Part shown: positions 9,425 to 17,900 of the stretch, in pieces | How the letters are laid out: each line of letters opens with the position of its first letter | Numbering within the stretch: the stretch's first letter is position 1 | Source of the DNA: Nitrospirae bacterium MYbinv3 | GTDB lineage: Bacteria; Nitrospirota; Thermodesulfovibrionia; Thermodesulfovibrionales; Magnetobacteriaceae | Assembly: GCA_002753395.1 (NCBI GenBank) | Contig: PEAB01000001.1 | Span: 1-64,000, forward strand | Direction: 5' to 3' | Length of the DNA stretch: 64,000 bases | Made by a program: the position numbers and the translations under genes | The notes under the pieces: model-generated | Told to the model about the DNA's origin: nothing | What the model saw: only the letters and a program-made list of their open reading frames with translations | The model's database searches: none

Positions 9425-10210
9425 TTAACTTCTGTGTTTAAGCTTTATCTCTACTAAAAAAGACTTGTCTTCATCTAATATCCTAGAAGGGATAACTCCA
9501 TAGTTTTCCCCGCTATCGTTCTCTAATTTGATATCCTTGCTGTCTGTACGGTCTATGTTACAATTGGTGTTAGATAAAACGGCATAATTTGAACCAACTG
9601 CATCCTCCACTACGATATCTTTAGAGCTTGCCATAATTGTCTCCGGTTTACAATTAGGCCTACCCCCTACAGGGAGCTTGTCTGATGCACTGGATATCTG
9701 AAAGACTATTGTCTCCGTACCTGGCGGATCGACAATGCGCATGGCACTTTTACTAGGTATTTCTAAAGGGGTATAAGGGCTGACAGGTCCGTTATGCAAA
9801 TAATTAACATTACCTGTTGGTCCTACGTTATACACAGTCAAGTAGCCTGGCCTATTTACCTGTGCTATTATCCTAATCCTGTCGCCAGTTCTAAACACAC
9901 GCTTGTCAGAAACTGGCCGAGGGATCCCATCGTCGGAGATGAGCATTACTGTGTACTTTATCCCAATGTGGGGTGCGGATACGGTTTGTATAACATTTTC
10001 GTTCCTCTCCCTCACAACCTTTGTTTTTGTAGTCACCGTTGTCTTTTTTCGCCTTTCACCATCCTCTGTCTCTACACTTACTTTATTCTCATTATACTCA
10101 AAAAGACCTTTGGCGCCTGTCGGTTCAGCACTGTAAACGCTGATTCCACCTACAAAACACGGCATAACTATTGCAACGGCGCAAATCACCCTATACAATA
10201 TATTCTTCAT
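9425..10210 (-). CDS. Exported DUF4384-type protein
   Basis: 261 residues from the ATG giving MKNILYRV, chosen over the ORF-track start ten codons upstream because AAGGAGG sits directly before it. A Sec signal (residues 1-28, ending SVYSA) precedes a charged segment and a domain of about 80-170 that resembles DUF4384 (SDKRVFRTGDRIRIIAQVNRPGYLTVYNVGPTGNVNYLHNG). DUF4384 domains are often fused to or encoded beside caspase-like proteases, as here. First gene of the operon; its long leader holds a duplicated region with mini-ORFs. The precise role is unknown. Confidence 0.75.
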   Translation of the reverse strand: MKNILYRVICAVAIVMPCFVGGISVYSAEPTGAKGLFEYNENKVSVETEDGERRKKTTVTTKTKVVRERNENVIQTVSAPHIGIKYTVMLISDDGIPRPVSDKRVFRTGDRIRIIAQVNRPGYLTVYNVGPTGNVNYLHNGPVSPYTPLEIPSKSAMRIVDPPGTETIVFQISSASDKLPVGGRPNCKPETIMASSKDIVVEDAVGSNYAVLSNTNCNIDRTDSKDIKLENDSGENYGVIPSRILDEDKSFLVEIKLKHRS

Positions 10211-10500
10211 ATTTTTCCTCCTTAGTTTTTTGGACAACAATTAAATTTGTTTAATTACACAGGATAATAAAATACGTGTATCCTGTTTTTCTATTAACTT
10301 AGCTGCTAGTAGGTCATATCCACCCCTCCTTCTTTAGGATTACAACAACGCAAAACACCCGTCGTAAATTATTCGTATGGATTTTTTCTGACTTGTTTTG
10401 TGGACAGCAATTAAATGGGTTTATAAATACATTTACCGATTCTATTAACTTAGTTTATCAGTGGGTCATATCCACCTCTTCTTTCTCTGGTTACAGACAT
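10211..10500 (-). promoter_or_regulatory. Duplicated leader of tubulin operon 1 with mini-ORFs
   Basis: Two related blocks of roughly 110 bp lie upstream of the operon, about 10226-10340 and 10395-10500. They share GTTTT.TGGACA.CAATTAAAT, TTCTATTAACTTA and GGTCATATCCACC. On the coding strand each contains a ribosome site followed by a three-codon ORF: ATGACCTACTAG (10317-10306, after AAGGAGG with 7-base spacing) and ATGACCCACTGA (10469-10458, after AGAGGTGG). Between them and the operon is an 8-bp hairpin, ACAGGATA/TATCCTGT (10259-10286). The duplication with conserved mini-ORFs suggests a regulatory leader, but no known riboswitch fold was recognised. Confidence 0.45.
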
Positions 10501-10644
10501 TTAAACTGTACCCTCGGTTTTTACCGTATCCTGTCATAACCATAGAAGCTTTTTTTTAGATAAAACAAATCCCATGAGTTTTTATATCATAACTCTGATG
10601 CCTATGTCAACACAATTTGGGTGCATAGAAATTAGCGGTTTTTT

Positions 10645-10803
10645 AGAAATAGAAGGGGAGACTCTGTCTGTTGCCGCATGGGTTAGCAACCCCTCCCCTC
10701 AGACCCCTCCGCAAGGGGACTAGTCCCCTTGCGGAGGGGTCTGAGGGGAGGCTCTGCCTCCCCTTCTTTGAAAACCCCCACGACTTTCTTATGCGCCCCC
10801 TCC
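10645..10803. repeat. Dispersed GC-rich repeat, copy 3, with a perfect 60-bp palindrome
   Basis: A copy of the main repeat family ending in CCCACGACTTTCTTATGCGCC. Its core (10692-10751) is a perfect inverted repeat with 30-base arms and no loop, centred on GGGGACTAGTCCCC. The cruciform potential is much greater than in the other copies, where the palindrome arms are about 9-12 bases. Confidence 0.85.
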
Positions 10804-10966
10804 GAACCTGCTCTGGCAATAATTTTAATTTTATGCTACAATCAAAAAGCGGTTAGTAGAAGCGCCTAAAACAACAAAGAAATGACAACGATAGCATGGC
10901 AGGACGTACATCAATACTAGAAGTAGAGGGCTTTCCTAAGCTTATTGTTGCCGGAAGGATTATTTT

Positions 10967-11404
10967 ATGATCGACCCGCGTGTTACAGCGATAATAAAAA
11001 AGCGATTCAACACTATGAAGGTCCTGTTGATAGACGACATGATGCCTAACATAAAAAACAACGCTATGCTATTGGATGAGTTAGGCTTCCAAAAGAAAAA
11101 CATAACCTCTGCTTTAAACGGTGCCCAGGCATTTTCAAAGATGATGTTTATCAAGCCAGACCTGATAATAACAGACTGGAACATGCCTATGGTGGATGGC
11201 TTTATGTTTGTTAAGAAACTGCGGGAGATCGAGGCTTATAGAGATATACCTATTATTATGGTTACAGCAGAACCTGACAAAAGCATGGAAGAAGTAGAAC
11301 CATACGTTGACGCATTCCTAAAAAAACCCTATACGATACAATTCCTTGAGGATATGATCTATACTGTTGTTGGGAGAAAAATGCTTAAAGAGCAAAATGC
11401 CTGA
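10967..11404 (+). CDS. CheY-like single-domain response regulator
   Basis: 145 residues. A receiver domain starts at about residue 17 (MKVLLIDDMMPN). The acidic pocket is DD at about 23-24, the phosphoacceptor aspartate is in IITDWNMP, T is in MVTAEP, and K is in LKKPY. No output domain follows, so it probably acts by protein contact or phosphorelay. GGAAGG lies upstream of the ATG, and the histidine kinase gene follows 78 bases later, so they are probably a functional pair. The 16-residue N-terminal extension is unusual for CheY; a start at the later ATG is possible. Confidence 0.88.
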   Translation: MIDPRVTAIIKKRFNTMKVLLIDDMMPNIKNNAMLLDELGFQKKNITSALNGAQAFSKMMFIKPDLIITDWNMPMVDGFMFVKKLREIEAYRDIPIIMVTAEPDKSMEEVEPYVDAFLKKPYTIQFLEDMIYTVVGRKMLKEQNA

Positions 11405-11482
11405 CATCTGTAAAGCAGAGAGTCTCTGAGCGAGATAGGTTGCTCTTTACAATAATAAGTTTGATAAGGACAATTATAGGTC

Positions 11483-12904
11483 ATGAGTGAAAAACAAACC
11501 TCTCTGATACAAGAATCGTATAAAAAACAGGAAGAGCTTGAGAAGGAAAACCTTGAGCTAAGACAGATCATTGCCCAACTCAACAAAGAACCACTACAGA
11601 CAAAAAAAGAGCTTCTCGTTACATCAACCATCGCCAGGGTAACAGAATCGTTATTGAATCCTGAGTTGACCTTTTATGATATAGCAAAGATTGTACAGGA
11701 AGAAGCCTCCAGGCTCACGGAGAGCAAACACAGTTTCGTATCAGTTATAGACCAATACACTGGCGATAACTTTGGTATAACCCTCACCGACATGATGGAT
11801 AAGGAATGCAAGATAGCAAAGGAAAAGCAGCAGACAAAATTTCCAAAGGGCCTTGATGGTTACGCTGCGTTATGGGGGCACTCTTTAAACTCAAAAGAGG
11901 GTTTCTATACAAACGCCCCGCAGACACACCCTGTCTTTAGAAACAGTGTCCCGGAAGGGCACGTGCCTATAGAGAGATTCCTGTCTGTTCCGGCAATAAG
12001 CAGGGGAAAACTTATAGGACAACTCAACTTTGCCAACTCAGGTAGAGACTACAACGATAACGACCTAAAGGTTGTAACTCAATTAGCGACCATCTATTCC
12101 ATAGCTGTAGAGCGTAAGTTGATAGAGGATCAGCGAGAGGAACTTAAGAACCACATCCTTTTGTATGCCAACTACCTGGAAAAGACGGTAAGAGAACGAA
12201 CCCAAAAATTAACTCTGACTAATGAACAACTCACGTCAGAGATCCAAAGACGTGAACAAGTGGAAAGGGACATCATGGCGTCCTTAAAAGATAAAGAGAT
12301 ACTTCTTAAAGAGATCCACCATAGGGTAAAAAACAACCTCCAGATTATCTCAAGTCTGTTGAGTCTTCAATCGGAGACTATAACGGATATGAAGCTGCAT
12401 GGCATATTTCAGGACAGCCTTAACCGGATACGATCGATGGCGCTGATTCACGAACATCTTTATAAGTCTGCCGACATGTCAAAGCTCGACTTCTCTGAGT
12501 ACATAGAGAGTATGGCAGGGGAGTTGATTGCCTCATACGGGGCTTATTCTGACACCATCCCCATGCTCAGGCTGGATATAAAGGTTGACTATCTTGACAC
12601 TGATATAGCAATCCCGTGTGGCCTGATTATCTGCGAGCTTATCTCAAACTCCATGAAGTACGCTTTTCCCGGCAGCCGCAGGGGTGAGATCTGCATCGCT
12701 CTGAGCCTTAATACGGATGGCACGTTTATGCTTATTGTCGGCGACAACGGTGTAGGGCTGCCAGAAGACTTTGACTTTAAAAGTACAAAATCGTTAGGAT
12801 TAATGCTAGTACGTGATCTGATAACCAGAAAACTCAGAGGCTCTATGGAGATAGACAGAAACAGCGGTGCAACATTCAAAATGCTATGGCGAAAATTGCC
12901 TTAA
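11483..12904 (+). CDS. GAF-domain sensor histidine kinase (HisKA_2 type)
   Basis: 473 residues with no membrane segment. An N-terminal coiled coil (about 1-40) leads into a GAF-like sensor (about 55-210). A second helical linker follows, then the phosphoacceptor helix LLKEIHHRVKNNLQIISSLLSLQ (about 272-294), which is the HisKA_2 form seen in LytS/HWE-like kinases. The ATPase domain has an N box (CELISNSMKYAF), G1 (GDNGVGLPEDF) and G2 (SLGLMLV). Soluble, so it likely senses a cytoplasmic signal. The expected partners are the receivers flanking it at 10967 and 13397. The signal is not evident. Confidence 0.88.
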   Translation: MSEKQTSLIQESYKKQEELEKENLELRQIIAQLNKEPLQTKKELLVTSTIARVTESLLNPELTFYDIAKIVQEEASRLTESKHSFVSVIDQYTGDNFGITLTDMMDKECKIAKEKQQTKFPKGLDGYAALWGHSLNSKEGFYTNAPQTHPVFRNSVPEGHVPIERFLSVPAISRGKLIGQLNFANSGRDYNDNDLKVVTQLATIYSIAVERKLIEDQREELKNHILLYANYLEKTVRERTQKLTLTNEQLTSEIQRREQVERDIMASLKDKEILLKEIHHRVKNNLQIISSLLSLQSETITDMKLHGIFQDSLNRIRSMALIHEHLYKSADMSKLDFSEYIESMAGELIASYGAYSDTIPMLRLDIKVDYLDTDIAIPCGLIICELISNSMKYAFPGSRRGEICIALSLNTDGTFMLIVGDNGVGLPEDFDFKSTKSLGLMLVRDLITRKLRGSMEIDRNSGATFKMLWRKLP

Positions 12905-12964
12905 TTATGGATTTATCGTATCCTCTTAAAAAAGCATGGTAGAGTTTCTTTTGTGGTTTAAAGA

Positions 12965-13065
12965 CATGGATTCCCGCTTTCGCTGGAACGGCAGTAAATG
13001 GCGTATATAGCCCCTCTATGTCATTCCTGAGAAAGCAGGAATCCATAAAGTGCAAAACTATAGTC
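12965..13065. repeat. Small inverted-repeat element with tttgca ends (copy A)
   Basis: Contains a GGATTCCCGCTTTCG / GAAAGCAGGAATCC inverted pair and ends with GTGCAAAACTATAG. The same parts recur in copy B at 28.8-29.0 kb. Hairpins of the GTCATTCCCGCGAAAGCGGGAATC type are common intergenic repeats in many bacteria. Confidence 0.6.
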
Positions 13066-13083
13066 TATTAGTACCTTTGTTCA

Positions 13084-13217
13084 GGGTGCATAAGAATTTC
13101 ATGGGGGACAATAAAAATTAATGGGGCCAAGGGGACTGGTCCCCTTGTGGGTGGATCTGAGGGAGGGCAAAGACCTCCATTCTATTCCAAAATCCCCACG
13201 ACTTTCTTATGCGCCCC
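13084..13217. repeat. Dispersed GC-rich repeat, copy 4 (complete, with inverted ends)
   Basis: A complete 134-bp copy: left end GGGTGCATAAGAATTTCATGGG, right end CCCACGACTTTCTTATGCGCCCC, with AAGGGGACTGGTCCCCTT inside. This copy shows the terminal inverted repeats most clearly, and it encodes nothing. Confidence 0.8.
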
Positions 13218-13396
13218 TTTGTTCATAAGTTATTGTGTTTTGGAGAGGATTTATGTCACAATAAGAGCCAGTAATATACTTTAGAAGATATGAAGAAATT
13301 AATAAATCATGGTTAGTATTTTTAAACCATACCGGTGAGGTATTAAGTGCCGGCAAGTTACTGTATTAGGTATTATAGTTAAGGAGTTGATCGTAT

Positions 13397-14917
13397 ATGA
13401 ATGTTAGAAAACCAGTTATTCTCTGTGTAGATGATGAGCCGCTCAACCTTAAGCTATTGAAGACCCTCCTTTTGTGGAGGAACTATGAAGCAATTGCTGT
13501 TGAAGATGGTTACAAGGCACTCGATGCATTGGAAGAACACAAGATAGATGTAGTGCTTTTAGATGTTATGATGCCGGGCATAGACGGTTTTGAGGTTTGC
13601 AAGAGGATTAAGGAGGACGAGCGTTACAAGAATATCCCAGTTGTTATGATCACTGCCCTTACTGACTCTGACAGCCGGATAAGGGGTATCGAAGCTGGTG
13701 CGGAGGACTTTATCTCCAAGCCGTTTGACAAGGCAGAGGTCGTTGCGCGTATAAAGATGCTCCTTAAGATGAAGTACCTAAATGACAGCCTACTAAGCGC
13801 CTATGAAAGCATTAATAACCTGGCCACCTTTGGCGAGGAGATGATCCGTGACTTTGATCCCATTAAATTTGACCTTACTTCAAACGTTGACAACATTGTC
13901 AGCAGGATTATAAGACAAAAAGATGATGATTACGAAAAACCCCAGACAGTTATTATCCATACCGTTGGTGATACTGATAACTGGCTCAGATATGATTTCA
14001 GACAAGGGGCGTTGGTCAGCACACCAATTGACCCTGACATTGTATGTAGTAAGTGTGTGCATTTAAAGCAAAAGGCTCATATGTTATTTTGTGACGACGT
14101 AAGTACCATGAATGAAGCTGACGCCGAGCCTTTTGTTAGGAATTTTGAGAGGATAGGCATAAATGTTCATAATATAATATGGTATCTTGGCGAAAAATTC
14201 TGTGTCTTTGCACTAAATTATGCTAAGAAGGTTACAAAGTACGATACGTCTGTCTTGAAAAACCTTGTTATGCAGGGTCTTTTTCTAAGGTCGCTGTCGT
14301 TGCAGGTCAAGGAGACACAAAGCGCCTTTGAATACGTTATATATGCACTTGCAAGGGCGGCTGAGGCAAACGATGAGGAAACAGGTAATCACATACTGAG
14401 AGTAGGTCACAACTGTGCAGTAATAGCAAAGGCGATGGGCCTGGAGGAGTCTTTTATAGAGAACCTGCGTATTCAAGCCACACTGCACGACGTTGGAAAG
14501 ATCCACATACATCCCGATATCCTAAGAAAACCAGGCAAACTTACGGATGAGGAGTTCACCATCATGAGGCAGCACACCATCTACGGCAATATGATAATTG
14601 GCGATCACAAGCGTCTCAGAATGGCTCGAAACATTGCCCTGACTCACCACGAAAGATGGGACGGCAGTGGCTACCCCAGAGGTCTCAAGGGGGAAGAGAT
14701 ACCGTTAGAAGGGAGAATAATCAATATAGCCGACCAGTACGACGCCTTAAGAAGCCACAGGTCATATAAACCTGCCTTTGATCACAAAACGGCTTGTAAG
14801 ATTATTACAGAGGGTGATGGCAGGACGAAACCGCAGCACTTCGATCCAGCCGTACTTGTAGCTTTTAAAGAGACGACGTCCCTATTAGAAGAGATATTTC
14901 AATGGATTAAGGATTGA
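13397..14917 (+). CDS. Receiver-HD-GYP cyclic-di-GMP phosphodiesterase regulator
   Basis: 506 residues. An N-terminal receiver (about 6-122) has DDE at 12-14, phosphoacceptor in VVLLDVMMP, and SKPF. A middle region (about 125-310) of unclear fold contains CSKCVH and other cysteines. The C-terminal domain is HD-GYP: ILRVGHN, the HD pair in [10 protein letters not shown] in MRQHT, HH in [14 protein letters not shown] with the GYP motif, and [15 protein letters not shown] enzymes hydrolyse cyclic-di-GMP, so phosphorylation probably alters the cellular level of this messenger. AAGGAG precedes the ATG, and the hybrid kinase starts 7 bases downstream, so the two form an operon and probably a signalling pair. 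Confidence 0.9.
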   Translation: MNVRKPVILCVDDEPLNLKLLKTLLLWRNYEAIAVEDGYKALDALEEHKIDVVLLDVMMPGIDGFEVCKRIKEDERYKNIPVVMITALTDSDSRIRGIEAGAEDFISKPFDKAEVVARIKMLLKMKYLNDSLLSAYESINNLATFGEEMIRDFDPIKFDLTSNVDNIVSRIIRQKDDDYEKPQTVIIHTVGDTDNWLRYDFRQGALVSTPIDPDIVCSKCVHLKQKAHMLFCDDVSTMNEADAEPFVRNFERIGINVHNIIWYLGEKFCVFALNYAKKVTKYDTSVLKNLVMQGLFLRSLSLQVKETQSAFEYVIYALARAAEANDEETGNHILRVGHNCAVIAKAMGLEESFIENLRIQATLHDVGKIHIHPDILRKPGKLTDEEFTIMRQHTIYGNMIIGDHKRLRMARNIALTHHERWDGSGYPRGLKGEEIPLEGRIINIADQYDALRSHRSYKPAFDHKTACKIITEGDGRTKPQHFDPAVLVAFKETTSLLEEIFQWIKD

Positions 14918-14924
14918 TTCTCTC

Positions 14925-17900
14925 ATGTTGAAAAGAGTTATGCCTGGAATTAATCATGCTGAGAAGAATCAAGGAGAAACGGGCAGATTTACCCCAATGC
15001 GCAGGTCATTTGCACTGCTTTATGCCTCTGTGCTGTTCGTATTCTTATCGTTTGTCGCAAGCGGTATATGGTTTTCCCGCAGTATCAAGGGGTTTAGCGA
15101 CGCCATAAACCTGGCCGGCTCTGAGAGGATGAGGTCTTTTCAGATAGCGTTTCTTATCAACAGGGCGTCCTACGAGACATCTCCACAGCGAGAAGAGACC
15201 CTCGGTCATGTCAAGATGGAGATGGATCGGTTTGAAGAAATCCTCGGCGCCCTTAAATTCGGCAGCCAAAAGTATAACCTGCAGGATGTTACAGACTATG
15301 AGATCGACAGAGAACTGGATAGGCTCATCAAAAAATGGGAAGAGGTCTTTAAGCCCCAACTCACTGCTATAATGATCAGCTCCCCCGAGGATAGAAAGAC
15401 TATTCTGTTAGAATTTGATAAAAAAATACATGACTTTGTTGAAAACGATATTAATAATATCGTCGTGATGTTAGTAGATAAGGCTAACCGCTCGGAGAGA
15501 ATATTTATTACATGGAGATATACCCTTACTACTATTGGCATACTCTTGATGGGCTCAAACCTCTTTTATGTGAGACGCCGTATACTTAAGCCGATAAGCG
15601 TTTTGATACATGATACGGAGGAGATAACAAGAGGCAATTACCAGTTGTCTACCAATGTTCAAACGTCAAATGAACTTATGCTCCTTGCTCAACGTTTCAA
15701 TACCATGACGGAGGCCATCTCACATTCTTTTAGCAAGATGGAGGAGACGGTTGCAAACAGGACGCACGAGCTGTCTTTCACCAATGCCAGGATGCAGTCG
15801 TTCTTTGACAGCGCCCCTGATGCCATTATATCTATAAAGGCAGAGGACAGAAACATCATCCTGTTCAGTAAGGGCGCCGAGAGTATATTCGGTTACAAGG
15901 CCGAGGAAGTGCTTGGAAAGAATGTAAATGTCCTCATGCCTGAGCCATATCATTCAAATCACGAGACATTTGTCAGAAACTATCTTGAAACGGGTCTAAA
16001 GAAGATTATTGGCAGCATAAAAAGAGTAAAGGCGAGAAGGAAAAGCGGCGATATCTTTGATATTGATGTATCCATAAGCGAGAGCGTAACGCCCACAGGC
16101 CGGATATTCAACGGTATCATCCGCGACGTATCTGATAAGGTGAAGGTTGAGAGAGAGATGCAAAAACTCTTTAATGCAATCGAGCAGTCTGCCGAGTCTA
16201 TTCTCATCACAGACCGTACTGGTACCATAGAGTACATAAACCCCGCCTTTGAGCGGACAACGGGACACAACCGCACCGAGGTTATTGGAAAAAAACCCCG
16301 GATCCTCAAGTCAGGTAGACAATCCAAGAGCTTTTATAAGCAGCTGTGGGATACCATCCTGGATGGCAGTGTCTGGCGCGGTGAACTTATCAACAAAAGA
16401 AAAAACGGCGAACTATACTATGAGGACGCTATCATCACCCCGATAAAAGATGACAGGGGGGAGGTAACCCACTTTGTAGCTATGAAAAATGACATAACGT
16501 CCAGGAAATTAGCAGAGATTGAAGTGGATAAGAAAAAAAGCGAATTAGAGGGAAGGGCGCGTTATGACAAGACGTTTGCCAAAATCTTGGCCTTGTTTAG
16601 TTCCACATTTGACCAAAAGCAGGCGCTTCAAAATATGCTCTCTATCCTGTCAGAGGCACTCTCCTTCCCCTGCTCTGCCTTCTATACATACGATGAGTGG
16701 ACAGGTAAGCTCGTGTATGAGGCATCCTATGGGCTGTCAGGCGCCATAAAGAAAGAATTCGAACTCACCGAGGGGATCGTAGGCCAGTGCGTTATCAACG
16801 GCACCGCCATAGAGATTGAAAGCTCAAAGGATTTCCCTCTAGTAATAGAGACGGGCTTATTTACAATAGCGCCGCATGCAATAGTTAGCCAGCCGGTTCT
16901 TTATCAGAAGAAGATAATAGGCGTGTTGGTAATTGCATCGATATCACCACTAAACGACTACGACAGGGGGTTTGTGCAGCGCCTTGCAGCAAACATAGGG
17001 ATATCTCTTCAGAACCTCAGACAGTACAGCGACATGCAGGAGCTCTCAGCCCAGATCAAGATCAGGGGGGATGAGATAGCACAGAAGAATCTACAGCTAG
17101 AGGAATCCAACAGATTGAAGTCCGAGTTTTTGGCTAACATGTCACACGAGCTGCGTACACCGCTAAACGCAATTATCGGCTTTTCAGAGGTGCTCAAAGA
17201 CGGGATTTTAGGTGACCTCACGGAGGAACAAAGGGACTACATCAACGATATCTTTACCAGCGGACAGCACTTGCTGTCATTAATCAACGACATCCTGGAT
17301 CTGTCTAAGATAGAGGCAGGAAAGATGACCCTGGATCTTGAAAAGGTAACCATGGCCTCTTTGCTTGAAAACAGCCTCTCTATTATCAAGGAAAAGGCGA
17401 TGGCTCACGGTATAAGGCTTACCCTGGATATACAAGAGGGGATAGGGGATATCTACGTGGATGCCAGAAAAACAAAACAGGTTGTATACAACCTCCTGTC
17501 CAATGCCGTCAAATTCACCCCAGATAAGGGAGCAGTGAGTTTAACAGCACGTGTAATATCGGGAAGTGGAGAGAGGTTCTTAGAGATACTGGTTCAGGAC
17601 ACGGGCATCGGGATGTCAGAGGAAGGTATGAAGCGGTTGTTTAGACCCTTTGAGCAAATTGACGGTACCCTTTCGCGCCGGTATGAGGGCACGGGGCTGG
17701 GACTGGCTATGGTCAAGCGGCTGGTTGAACTGCACGGAGGCACGGTAAGCGTTGTAAGCCAGGAGGGCAAAGGCAGTTGTTTTACCGTCAGGCTGCCCTA
17801 TAAAGAGGACAGCAGCATGGATGTCTCAGAGTCCAAGAAGTATGCTGATAGACAAATAGAAATGAAAAACGGTAGTACCTGCAAACGCATAACCGACTCC

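Larger units (their letters stand above)
12905..13396. other. Intergenic region with two repeat elements
   Basis: No gene recognised. It holds a short inverted-repeat element (12965-13065) and a full copy of the main repeat (13084-13217). Downstream of these is a ribosome site with a three-codon ORF, GGAGAGGATTTATGTCACAATAA (ATG at 13253), of doubtful meaning. AAGGAG at 13380 is the ribosome site of the next gene. Confidence 0.6.
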
